This document shows, one piece after another, positions 47,755-58,507 of a stretch of DNA of 64,000 bases (position 1 is the stretch's first letter; each line of letters opens with the position of its first letter). The position numbers and the translations under genes were made by a program. The DNA lies in contig NC_133328.1 of the NCBI RefSeq assembly GCF_042186555.1, positions 339,924,035-339,988,034 of the forward strand, in the 5' to 3' direction. This DNA comes from Aquarana catesbeiana (taxonomy: Eukaryota > Chordata > Amphibia > Anura > Ranidae). The notes beneath the pieces are model-generated. The model worked only from the letters and a program-made list of their open reading frames with translations, was not told the DNA's origin and did not search any database.

Positions 47755-47945
47755 TGTTGGGGGGGTGGGGAGGGTGGGGAGGGTGGGGGGTGGAGGGGGG
47801 TGGAGTGGTTGGGGGGGAGGGTGTGGTATGGAAGGGTAGGTGGATATGGGCTGGCCATTAAAAATGCCCCTAGGGGGTACCTAGAATGGTATGGGGGGGA
47901 TTGGGGGTCGGGGGGGGGTCGGGGAGGGTGGGGGTGGGGGGTCAA
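47755..47945 (+). repeat. G-rich tract between ORF1 and ORF2 of L1-C
   Basis: Dense runs of G (GGGGTGGGGAGGGTGGGGAG and similar) with T or A separators. The pattern can form G-quadruplexes on the sense strand and RNA. L1-A and L1-B instead have C-rich sense tracts in or near comparable non-coding positions. Confidence 0.85.
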
Positions 47946-48400
47946 GGGGATGAGCTTTGGGAATATTAGAATGCAATACAGGGTATTAAGTCACACACTC
48001 ACGAAAAAAAGTTGCAATGATACAGTTAATTACACAAACTCACAAAGGATACAGATAAACACGGGGATAAAATTTAAAGGATGTAATGAGACAGTGGATT
48101 TAAGGTCTAACACACTGGGATATGTATGATTTGTATAGAATTGCATTTGTTATTTGGGTTAGCACAGAGATATCATTTTTTGTAGATGGTAAATATTTCG
48201 ACGCCTGGGTAGATGTGGTAAAGCGAGAACTGAGGGTGAAGAGGCCGGGAATACCAAAACAACAGGAAGCCAATAAATTAGTAGGAACAGGGAAGATTTC
48301 CTTCCTTAAAAATATAAGGGGGTACCCTAGACTGGGCTCGGGTGGTTTTTCTTTTTTCCTCTTTCCCTCCCAGTATAGTACCTGGATCTTTGATTAATCA

Positions 48401-51400
48401 ATGGGATCAAGGATAGGGTCATGGAATGTTAGGGGGATGGGCACTCCCTCTAAGAGAGCATTAGTATTTGACATGCTAGACTCTGTTAGAGTAGATATTG
48501 TTTGTCTGCAGGAGACGCATTTGACAAAGGATTCTATAGCTCAACTTAAAAGTAAAAAATATCGACATCAGTACCACGCGGTACACACCTCTTATTCTAG
48601 GGGGGTGGCGGTGTTAATTGGGAAAGAGACTGCGTTCTTCTGCAGGCAAAGTAATATAGATGCTGGGGGTAGGTATGTTTTTTTGCACTGCACTGTAGGG
48701 AGTCAGGAATGTGTACTGGCGAATATTTATAATCCCCCACCTTTTAGGCTAGAAGTTTTATATAGCTTGCTGGATTTTATTGTGGATAAACCAAACATAC
48801 CTGTTATTGTTGTTGGGGATTTTAATGTTGCAATAAATAAAGAAATAGACAGATTTCCCCCAGGTAAGGAGTGGCAGGGATCGAATGGGAGCCGTATGGG
48901 CCAGTTTCTTGAGGAGGCCGGGTTGTGTGACCTTTGGAGGATGGGTAATCCGGGGGTGCAACAATACTCATGCTACTCAGGTGCACATTCCTCCTTCTCA
49001 AGAATAGACCTTGTCCTAGGTAATGTTATGGCCGCACATATTGTCAGTGATATAATTTACCAACCTAGGGGTATTTCAGACCACTCATTGGTGACAGCCA
49101 GGATGGCAACTGGGGAAAATAAACAACGTAGCCCCTGGAAATTAAATCCAATTTGGCTTGAGTTAATTGAGGACCCAACTGTGATTATAACTAGGTTACG
49201 GGAGTTCATTAGTCTAAATGAGGAGTCTACAGCAAGAGGGGTGATGTGGGACGCCCTGAAGGCGTTTCTGAGGGGTCTATTGATCCAGCAGGTTTCAAGA
49301 ATAAAAAAAGCTTCAAGGTTGGGGGAAGAGAGGATTAGGGAGGAGCTACAAGTAGCAGAGAGGGAACTCGTGAGAAACCCTTCCCCAGAAAACCAACAAA
49401 AATGGGAAAATACACAGTCAGTATATAAAGAGGTATTGACTAGGAACTCTGAAAATAAAAGGTTATTTCAAAAACAAATAATATTTGGAGAAGGAGAGAA
49501 AGTAGGAAAAATATTGGCCCACATTGTTAAATCAGACTCTCCCCCCCCGACGATTCCCGCTATTAGAACTAAGATTGGTGAGATTACCTCCCAACCAGAT
49601 AAAATAAATGAAACTTTTAAAATATATTATGAGGAATTATATAAGTCCCGGGGGACAGCGGGGGGGCTGGCACTGGACGAATTTTTCAGGAAAATAGAAT
49701 TGCCCTCCTTGTCGAGGCTGGACGCTGAGGCACTGGAAGCTCCGATAACATTAGAAGATATTAAAATGGCCGTGAAGGAACTGGCCAATAAAAAATCTCC
49801 CGGTCCTGATGGTCTCCCTGCGGAGATTTATAAGAACTATGGGGAGATATTATTACCAGTGCTTCTCAGGGTGTTTGAGTGGGCATACCAGGAGGGGAAA
49901 CTAACTGAATCAATGACGGAGGCCACAATAATAATGATACCTAAAGAAGGGAAAGACCCCCTGGAACCCGCATCATATAGACCCATCTCATTGCTGTGTT
50001 CAGATGCAAAAATCTTGGCTAAGATTCTCGCCTCTAGGTTACAAAAAATAATCCATAAATTAGTTCATCCGGATCAAACTGGGTTTATCCCACAGAGATC
50101 AACAAGCGAAAATATTAGGCGGTTTTTTTTAAATTTACAAATTCCAATTGAAAACTTGGGTTCCAGAGCTATAGTAGCGTTGGATGTTATAAAGGCATTT
50201 GATAGTCTTGAATGGGGCTTTATTTGGTATATATTGAGGGCATATGGCTTTGGTCCCACTTTCAGTAAATGGGTAAAAATTCTATACAATGGACCCCAAG
50301 CAAAGATCAGAACCAATAATGTACTCTCGAGTAAGTTTTGTCTGGAAAGAGGTACAAGACAAGGGTGTCCCTTGTCACCTCTGATCTTTGCTTTGGCAAT
50401 GGAACCAGTGGCCGCTGCGGTAAGACAAAATAGAAATATGGAAGGTTTCAGGAGAAGGATGAGGGAAGAGAGGATCGCGTTATACGCGGACGATGTACTT
50501 ATCTTTCTGGGGGATACGGAGGGATCGCTCAGACAGGTGATGGGTATATTCTCAGATTTTGGGGAGATCTCGGGTCTCTCCATAAACTGGGAGAAGTCGA
50601 TCTTGTTACCAATAGACCCAATTAAGCAAGGCCCCATTCTGGAAGAAACCCCGCTAAAAATAGTGGAGAAAACAAAATATCTTGGTATCCATATAACTAA
50701 AGATGTGGAGGATTTCTTACATAATAACTTAGCCCCCTTATTGGTGAAATTTAGGAAAAAGATTGATATATGGAAGAGACTCCCATTGTCGGTAGCTGGA
50801 AGATGTAACCTAATCAAAATGCTATGGCTGCCCCAGCTATTGTACATTTTGTATAACTCTCCAGTATGGATTAATGGCAAATGGTTTAAAAAAATGGACA
50901 TGCTGTTTAGGGGGTTGATATGGAAGGGAGGGCACTCCAGGATTAGTTTACAAACATTACAGCTGGCAGTGACGGAGGGAGGTATGGCGATTCCACACCC
51001 TCGTAGCTACTTTTTGGCAGCTCAGTTGCAACATCTGAGAACGGGTCACGGTCCTATGGGTAATAACAACACTGCAATAATGATTGAGGGAGCGCCCCAT
51101 AGGCGGGTTTTGGAGGTCTTGGAGGCAAACTCGTTTGTATTTAGAACCCCCACAGTCAAATTAATGTTAAAAGTATGGAATCTTATTAAAGGAATGAAGG
51201 ACATGGAGGGAGAAGGGAGGTGTAGTCCTCTTTGGGATAATAAGAACTATCAAGAACTGTCACAAATAGGTAAAATTATGACCTGGGAATCAAAGGGGAT
51301 AGTTAAATTGGAACAACTATATGATGGCAATATGTTAAAGACCTTTGCCGCCTTAAGGGAGGAATTTGGTATCCCGAGTCACTCATACTTTAACTACATA

Positions 51401-52141
51401 CAGATCAGGCATGCTCTGCAGGCCCAATTTGGGGAGCAAGGCCCGAAATGGAGTCAATCTCCCATCTTCCAAAAATTAGAGAGTGTGGAGGATTCAAAGG
51501 GATTAATCGCAGAATTTTACAAACATATATGCCGGTATAGCAGGGAGGAACCAGTTAAACTTAAATGCAGAAGAGAGTGGGAGTCGGACCTGGGGTCAAT
51601 ATCGGATGTGCAATGGAAAGAGATATTGGAGGGGAGTCATCAGGTCTCGGTCTCTCCCGCTCAGAAATTCTCGCATTTATTGCTTTTACATAGGGCATAT
51701 TATACTCCAGAAAAATTGTTTAAGTATGGGAGAAGGGTTGATGACAAATGTCCTAGGTGTCATTATACAGGAGATCTGATGCACATGCTATGGAAATGCC
51801 CCAAGTTAGTTCGCTACTGGATGGAAGTAGTGGAGTCCATAAATAAGGCCTTTAACCTAGATCTTAGCGCAAACCCGAAAATGTGTATATTGGGGGTGGG
51901 AGAAGATCTAGGTAACAGAAGGGCGGAAAGAAATGCAGTACGGAGATGCCTCTACCAGGCAAGAAAGGAAATAGCGAGGAGATGGCAAGCAGAGAAACCC
52001 CCCACAATAGAGAACTGGTCCAAAACGGTGTGTGAAACAATAAGGAAAGAAAGGATAGTCTATGTAAGGGGAGGGAACATCAAAGAATTTGAGAAAATGT
52101 GGAACCCCTGGCTTATGAAGATGAACTACCCTAAGTATTGA
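48401..52141 (+). CDS. L1-C ORF2 protein: endonuclease and reverse transcriptase, intact
   Basis: 1246 codons without interruption from ATG 48401. Residues 1-230 are an APE-type endonuclease: IGSWNVRGMGTPSKRA, VCLQETHL (about 38), VVGDFNVAINKE (about 139), SRIDLVLGN and GISDHSLVTA. The reverse transcriptase spans about 460-780: KSPGPDGLPAEIYKNY, PASYRPISLLCSDAKIL, ALDVIKAFDSLEW, GTRQGCPLSPLIFALAMEP and the catalytic ALYADDVLIFLGD (about 693). The C-terminal part has CPRCHYTGDLMHMLWKCP (about 1116), the Cys/His knuckle of L1 proteins. The protein nicks the target and copies the LINE RNA from the nick. All motifs expected of an active enzyme are visible. Start context and length agree with L1-D. 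Confidence 0.95.
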   Translation: MGSRIGSWNVRGMGTPSKRALVFDMLDSVRVDIVCLQETHLTKDSIAQLKSKKYRHQYHAVHTSYSRGVAVLIGKETAFFCRQSNIDAGGRYVFLHCTVGSQECVLANIYNPPPFRLEVLYSLLDFIVDKPNIPVIVVGDFNVAINKEIDRFPPGKEWQGSNGSRMGQFLEEAGLCDLWRMGNPGVQQYSCYSGAHSSFSRIDLVLGNVMAAHIVSDIIYQPRGISDHSLVTARMATGENKQRSPWKLNPIWLELIEDPTVIITRLREFISLNEESTARGVMWDALKAFLRGLLIQQVSRIKKASRLGEERIREELQVAERELVRNPSPENQQKWENTQSVYKEVLTRNSENKRLFQKQIIFGEGEKVGKILAHIVKSDSPPPTIPAIRTKIGEITSQPDKINETFKIYYEELYKSRGTAGGLALDEFFRKIELPSLSRLDAEALEAPITLEDIKMAVKELANKKSPGPDGLPAEIYKNYGEILLPVLLRVFEWAYQEGKLTESMTEATIIMIPKEGKDPLEPASYRPISLLCSDAKILAKILASRLQKIIHKLVHPDQTGFIPQRSTSENIRRFFLNLQIPIENLGSRAIVALDVIKAFDSLEWGFIWYILRAYGFGPTFSKWVKILYNGPQAKIRTNNVLSSKFCLERGTRQGCPLSPLIFALAMEPVAAAVRQNRNMEGFRRRMREERIALYADDVLIFLGDTEGSLRQVMGIFSDFGEISGLSINWEKSILLPIDPIKQGPILEETPLKIVEKTKYLGIHITKDVEDFLHNNLAPLLVKFRKKIDIWKRLPLSVAGRCNLIKMLWLPQLLYILYNSPVWINGKWFKKMDMLFRGLIWKGGHSRISLQTLQLAVTEGGMAIPHPRSYFLAAQLQHLRTGHGPMGNNNTAIMIEGAPHRRVLEVLEANSFVFRTPTVKLMLKVWNLIKGMKDMEGEGRCSPLWDNKNYQELSQIGKIMTWESKGIVKLEQLYDGNMLKTFAALREEFGIPSHSYFNYIQIRHALQAQFGEQGPKWSQSPIFQKLESVEDSKGLIAEFYKHICRYSREEPVKLKCRREWESDLGSISDVQWKEILEGSHQVSVSPAQKFSHLLLLHRAYYTPEKLFKYGRRVDDKCPRCHYTGDLMHMLWKCPKLVRYWMEVVESINKAFNLDLSANPKMCILGVGEDLGNRRAERNAVRRCLYQARKEIARRWQAEKPPTIENWSKTVCETIRKERIVYVRGGNIKEFEKMWNPWLMKMNYPKY

Positions 52142-52455
52142 AGATTTAGAGAGGAAAGGGAAGATGTAGTTTTTATATAATGGCAGTAATATGTAAGTAG
52201 GGTAATTACGAGTGAGAGTGGGCTGGATACTTGACTATAGACTAGGACCTGAGGGAGTAAAATGGGAGAAAAATTGAGAAAATACCTCTTATAGAAGTGA
52301 CACACACATTGGATAAGAAGGAAGGTGATTTTTCTTCCTTCTTTCTTTTCTGTTTTTCTTTTGTCATGATGATATATGTATATTGTATGATGTGATGTAT
52401 TTTGTATGAACATGAATAAAAAGCATTGAATTTAAAAAAAAAAATAAAACCACCA

Positions 52456-55400
52456 ATATTAGATGTATAAAACTAACCTACATAAAGTGCTCTTCCTCTT
52501 TTTTTTTCCCCCATATTTACCCTACCCCTGACCCTAATAGCATACCCTCTCTGTATCATAGTTCCTAACACACATTTATGCTCTTATCTTGGAGCCTACA
52601 CCTTTTCCCATCCTCCATTTACACTATACTTGCCTAGGATAGTCCGGCTTCTCAAGCCAGGGATTCCAGATTTTATTAAATTCCTTTATATTCCCTCCCC
52701 TTACATATACGGTCTTTTCTTTCCCCACTGTTTCTGACACCGTTCTAAGCCACTCCACTACAGAAGGGGGATTCTCTGCCTGCCATCTCTTAGCTATTAG
52801 CTTTCTTGCCTGATAAAGGCATCTACGCACCGCTTTTATTTTATCCCTCCCACTACCTAGGTCCCCCCCCACCCCCAAAATACACAGCTTTGGGTCTACC
52901 TTAAGGTTCAGATTAAAGATGTTATTTATAGCCTCAACTACATCCGCCCAATATCGAAATAGCTTCGGGCATTTCCAAAGCATATGCAGTAGGTCTCCTA
53001 TGTTTTGACATCTAGGGCAGTTAGCATCCACCCTTCTCCCATACTCAAAAAGATTTTTAGGGGTGTAATATGCCCTGTGTAGGAGCAATAGGTGCGAAAA
53101 TTTCTGTGCTGGTGAGACCGAGACCTGGTGACCCCCTCCAATATCTCCTTCCATTGCGTGTCCGAAATAGCCCCCAGGTCCTTTTCCCACCCCCTTTTAC
53201 ACTTAAGGTTATCTGAACCCTTCCTGCTGTTTTTACAGATATGCTGATAGAGTTCTGTTATTAACCCCCTCGAACCTTCAGTACTTTCTATTTTTTGGGG
53301 AATAGGAGATTGGCTCCATTTCGGGCCTTGTTCTTCAAATTGAGCCTGCAGTGCATGCCTGATCTGTATGTAGTTGAAATACGACTGATTCTGAATCCCA
53401 AATTCCTCTTTCAGAGATGCAAAGGTTTTTATCATATTGCCATTATATAGATGTTCTAATTTAACTATCCCTTTTAACTCCCAGATCTTAATTTTACCTA
53501 TCTGTGTCAGTTCTTGATAGTTCTTATTATCCCAAAGGGGGCTACACTTTGCTTCCCCCTCCATAACTTTCAGGCCCTTTATGGCTTTCCATACTTTTAA
53601 CATTAATTTAATTGTGGGTGTCCTGTAAGCAAAAGAGTTTGCCTCCAGTACCTCCAAAACCAACCCATGGGGCGCTCCTGTAATCATTATTTCCGTGTTG
53701 TTATTACCCATGGGACCACTACCTGCTCTCAAATGTTGCAGCTGGGACGCCAAGAAATAGCTACGTGGATGTGGGACCGCCATGCCCCCCTCACACATTG
53801 CTAACTGTAGTGTTTGCAAACTTATTCTGGAGTGCCCCCCCTTCCATACCAGTCCTCTAAACAGCATATCTATCTTTTTGAACCATTTTCCGTAGATCCA
53901 TACTGGAGAATTATGTAGGATATACAATAACTGGGGTAGCCATAGCATTTTGATCAGGCTACACCTTCCAGCTAACGATAGTGGAAGTCCCCTCCATATG
54001 TCAGTCTTCTTTTTAAATTTCATCAACAGTGGGGCTAAGTTATTGTTTATAAAGTTGTCCGGTTCTTTTGTTATGTGAATACCAAGATATTTTGTTTTCT
54101 CCACTATCTTTAGTGGGGTTTCCTCCAGGAAGGTACCTTGCTTAAGCGGATCAATCGGCAACAAAACCGACTTCTCCCAATTTATGGAGAGACCCGAGAT
54201 TCCCCCGAAATCTGTAAAGATTTCCATCACCTGTCTAAGTGAACCCTCCGTATCTCCCAGGAAGATAAGTACATCATCCGCGTATAACGCGATCCTCTCC
54301 TCCCTGGTTCTTCTCCGGAACCCCTCCATAATCCTATTTTGCCTTACAGCGGCGGCCACTGGTTCCATTGCCAAGGCAAAGATCAGGGGTGACAACGGAC
54401 ACCCCTGTCTTGTACCTCTCTGCAAACAAAATTCACTAGAGAGCACATTATTAACTCTGATCCTTGCCTTAGGGTTGTTGTATAGAATTTTTACCCATTT
54501 ACTAAATGAGGGGCCGAAGCCAAATACCTTCAATATCTGCCAGATAAAACTCCACTCCAAGCTGTCAAATGCCTTTACTACGTCTAACATCACGACAGCT
54601 CTGGAGCCAGAGTTTTCTGTTGGAATTTGCGAGTTCAAAAAGAACCTCCTAATATTCTCACTGGTTGACCTCTGGGGAATAAACCCTGTTTGATCCGAGT
54701 GGATCAACTTATGAATTATTTTTTGCAACCTAGTGGCGAGGATCTTTGATAAGATCTTTGCGTCTGAACATAATAAAGAGATAGGCCTATAAGATGCGGG
54801 TTCCAAGGGGTCCTTTCCTTCCTTAGGTAGCATTATTATTGTGGCCTCGGTCATTGAATCTGGTAGCTTCCCCTCCTGATATGCCCCTTCAAACACCTTA
54901 AGGAGCTCCGGTAGCAATATCTCCCCATAGTTCTTATAGATCTCTGCAGGGAGACCATCAGGGCCCAGGGATTTCTGATTGGCCAGTTCCTTTACTGCAA
55001 TTTTGATATCTTCTAATGTGAGCGGGGCCTCCAGTATCTCGATATCCAGGCCTGACAGGGAGGGCAACTCTATTTTCTTAAAAAATCCATCCAATTCCAC
55101 CCCGTCCCCAGATCCCCGGGATTTATATAGTTCCTCATAATATTTTTTAAACGTTGCGTTAATGTTTTCTGTTTGAGATGTAATCTCACCCTCCCAAGTT
55201 CTAATAGCGGGAATCGTCGGAGGGGGAGAATCTGACTTGACAATATGGGCCAAAATCTTCCCCACTTTCTCCCCTTCCCCAAATATTACTTGTTTTTGGA
55301 ATAACCTCTTGTTTTCTGATTTCCTCGATATTACTTCTTTATATGTTGACTGTTTGCTCTCCCACTTCTGGTGATTTTCCGGGGATGGTTCTCTCACAAG

Positions 55401-56531
55401 CTCCCTCTCTGCTGCTCGTTACTCTTCCCTGGCCTTCTCTTCACCTGCCAATGAAGCTTTTTTTAATCTTGAAACTTGTTGGATCAATAGACCCCTCAGA
55501 TAAGCCTTCAGGGCATCCCACATTACCCCTCTCCCTGTAGTGTCCTCATTTAAACTTATAAACTCCCTCAGCCTGGTTATAATCTCATTAGGGTCCTCAA
55601 ATAACTCGATCCATATTGGGTTCAGCTTCCATGTACCCCATTGTTTATTTGTCCCAATCTCTATCCTGGCTGTCACCAATGAATGGTCTGATACCCCCCT
55701 AGGTTGATAAGTTATATCTCTAACTATATGTGCAGCCAGGTCGTTGCCTAATACGAGGTCTATTCTTGAGAGTGCGGTGCGAGAGCCTGAATGACACGAG
55801 AACTGTTGTACTCCCGGATTACTCATTCTCCAGAGATCAATCAACCCTGCCACTTTAAGAAACTGGCCCATTCTGATCCCATATAAACCCTGCCCCTCTT
55901 TCCCTGGGGGGAATCTATCTATTTCTTTATTTATTGCAACATTAAAATCCCCAACCGCAAAGACAGGAATATTCGGTTTGTCCGCTATGAACTCCAGTAA
56001 GCAATATAAAACATCTAATTTAAAGGGTGGCGGGTTATAAATATTCGCTAATATGCATTCTTTATTCCCTATTATACAGTGCAGAAAAACATACCTACCC
56101 CCAGCATCTATATTGCATTGCCTGCAGGTAAACTCAACCTCTTTCCCGATTAGCACCGCCACCCCCCTTGAATATGAGGTGTGCACCGCATGAAATTGAC
56201 ACCTGTATTTTTTGTTTCTTATTTGCGTTTTAGTGTCCATTGTCAGGTGCGTCTCCTGCAGGCAAGCAATATCCACTTTAAAAATATCTAACATATCATA
56301 TACCAGTGCTCTTTTTGAGGGAGTACCCATCCCCCTAACATTCCATGAACCTATTTTTAACCCCATTAATTAATTTAGGGTAAAATTATCACAACCAGGA
56401 AGACGGGGAGCAAATAATAACCCAGGGTACACCCCATATACCTTAAGGAGAAACTTTTACCCAGGTGTCGGACTATTATCCCATATACAAAAATTAATAG
56501 TTCTATTTTCACCCAAAGGAAAAAACACCTC
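52456..56531 (-). mobile_element. L1-D: 5'-truncated L1 related to L1-C
   Basis: This minus-strand copy contains a complete ORF2 length (56366-52624) and part of the inter-ORF region up to about 56531, where similarity to L1-C (around 48145-48400) ends at a T/A homopolymer (56532-56549). ORF1 is missing. The 3' end lies at 45539, left of L1-C. I could not find its target duplication. It interrupts PLE-2. Confidence 0.88.
52624..56366 (-). pseudogene. L1-D ORF2, one nonsense codon and one frameshift
   Basis: It starts with ATG at 56366 (MGLKIGSWNVRGMGTPSKRA). The endonuclease has ACLQETHL, VGDFNVAINKE and VSDHSLVTA. An in-frame TAA at 55421-55419 interrupts the frame where L1-C has a Leu codon; the same frame continues to about 53135. 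The RT motifs are intact: ALDVVKAFDSLEW appears with Met before Leu, then GTRQGCPLSPLIF and ALYADDVLIFLGD. Near 53130-53140 one base is missing relative to L1-C, shifting the frame. The last part (53120-52624) has the Cys/His region CPRCQNIGDLLHMLWKCP. Otherwise it is full length, so it died recently. Confidence 0.93.
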
Positions 56532-56549
56532 TTTTTTTTTTTTTTTTTT

Positions 56550-58507
56550 CAAAAAAAAGCAATACAACAAAATAATTATACAAAGTGTCACAATATACTG
56601 AGTGTGTAGCTCAGCAAAAATAGTGTTCGTCTGGGCAAAAGCCAAGAGAAAGGACGTCAAAGTCCCTAAAGAAGGGTAAACATATATGGATACTGAAAGT
56701 CTGTTATTAGGTAGATGGGGTACTCCTAATTAACTCCACAGTCATCTGGGCGTAGGCCGTCTTCATGTGAAGTGATTAAAGACTGTTTTAAAGGAATCCT
56801 TAAATACAGGTGGATTCTTCACTTATGTGGATGGTCTCAACATAGAGAAAGAAAAGCAAAAGGATGCCCTTACCAGATAGGGTGGACTCACAGGCCCTTG
56901 GCGGTGAGTCAAACGAGCTTGTACCGTCAAGCAGTATGGGGTGTCGATCAGTAAGGAGATCTTGTGTAAAATCTCGTCAGAAGTCATCAGATGGTATACC
57001 AAATTGGGATCAGGAGCCTCCAGGATTCGGCTTCGGTCACCGAGTGATCGTTTCCTCAGTGACCCATCACATGAACGAGTAAACAAGGAAAAGAAAAAAC
57101 TTCCACATAGTGTAAATCCTTATTTGTAAAAAGCGTTATAGCACTTTATTAAGGAGTACACTCCGAAAAGTTACAAGCGAGGGCAGTAAAAACTCGGCTC
57201 AAAATAACAAAATAATATAAAAAAGCATAAAAACAGCGCAGTGAGTAGTGGTGGGGTGTAGTCATAGAAACCCGACGCGTTTCGCCTCCAAAGGCTTCTG
57301 CTGGGGTATGAATAAGCCCCCCAAACAATTGCGCTTTATATATTCTAATTCAAATGGAGTGTAACAGCTGATTAGCGCTGTTACACTGAATGACTTCCGG
57401 GTTCGGCGGCGTCACAGATGACAGGTAGTCACATGATGTTTCTGTGGCCAATCACATCTCCAAAGAACTGGTCGGGAGCCAAGCCTCACTTCTGTTCTCC
57501 AATCAACAGAGCGTCACTCCTATTTGTCTTGGTAGTCACATGCCGGTCATGTGATATGTATCCTAAGGAGTGACGACAGGCCGCTCTCAGCTTGCGTATC
57601 ATAGGAGATAGGAAGTGGGAGCTTACCAGTCTGAGACATGGAACGCAAGCATAGCGGCGGTCCATAAAATTAATGTCTTTTTTAGATCTAATTCCGTGTG
57701 ACACAGTCCACATCCCGGGAATCCTCAAATACTATCTCAGTGTAAAATTATATGAGTTACATATTGTGCAAATAATCACTAAGGATTCTAAACATACAGA
57801 CAGCATATATGAATAGGAGATAGTGTAGCATTTCTATGTAATAGTGATAGTAAATGGGCATATCGAGCAAGAATGGTTCAAAAATTGCAGAATACATATA
57901 AAAAATATAGATCATAAAGCAGAGACCTGTGCAAAATTGTGTTTTATGGAACGGGTCATAAAGTGCAACCTGTATAGAATTATATTTAAACAACATATGT
58001 GTATATAGACCATTCATAAAAAAGGAAAATAAAAATCAGTGTAGCCTATAGGAGTGGACCAATATAGGACGTCATTAACGGGGAGGTCCGAAAAGGAAAA
58101 AATGAATAATAAATGTGTTGATATTCTATGAACGAAAATTGTGTCCAATATCAAATTTCAGAGATTCATTACATATATAGCTCAGTGGCGGATGAGGTGT
58201 TGTTACATAAGATAAAAAAATTTGAAAAATTAATTAAATTAATTAAATTCAAAAAATCTTCTAGAGGGGTATTATGTTCTACAGTGTGGAAGTGGGTACT
58301 CATTAGGGGCTTGGTGGGGAGCACTCATGGTGCTCACACAGATGAGGTTGGACGAATTTCATAAGGTGGTATCTACTAATAAAAATAAGTTAACGGAAAT
58401 CTGAAGGAACAGTAGGAAGTAAGAAAGGTTCGCGGATCTGGATGGTCCAGAGAAGTACCATGTGATCCACAGACGTCCAGGGTCAGCCATCGGGGGGATA
58501 CCAACGC
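56550..58507 (-). other. PLE-2 3' untranslated region
   Basis: About 1.9 kb downstream of the endonuclease stop (58508), without a supported frame. It has GC-richer patches near 57380-57480 and a hammerhead-like motif at 57271-57306. The right part (57750-58400) is AT-rich. Confidence 0.6.
57271..57306 (-). ncRNA. Hammerhead-like motif in PLE-2
   Basis: On the minus strand the sequence reads CAGCAGA, then GCC-TTTGGA-GGC, then GAAAC and GCGTC. This is the hammerhead layout CUGANGA - stem II - GAAA - cleavage triplet GUC, but two bases of the first core box differ (CAGCAGA). Penelope-like elements are known to carry minimal hammerheads, so position and layout fit. The core changes argue against activity. 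Confidence 0.4.

Larger units (their letters stand above)
45620..52455 (+). mobile_element. L1-C: full-length L1/Tx1-like LINE with intact ORF2
   Basis: The body is 45633-52442, starting GGGGGCGTGGCC and ending with AATAAA (52415) and poly-A. AATAAAACCACCA flanks it on both sides (45620-45632, 52443-52455), a 13-bp target duplication. The 5' UTR of about 850 bp is GC-richer than its surroundings. ORF1 (46485-47584) has one frameshift; ORF2 (48401-52141) is complete. The copy sits in the 3' UTR of L1-D, in opposite orientation. It looks the youngest element in the window. Confidence 0.95.

Noticed and set aside
50074..50901. 275-codon minus-strand frame (and the similar plus-strand frame at 54184-54693)
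   Set aside because: Both are antisense shadows of the RT region of the L1 ORF2 genes; they recur because the two L1 copies are related.
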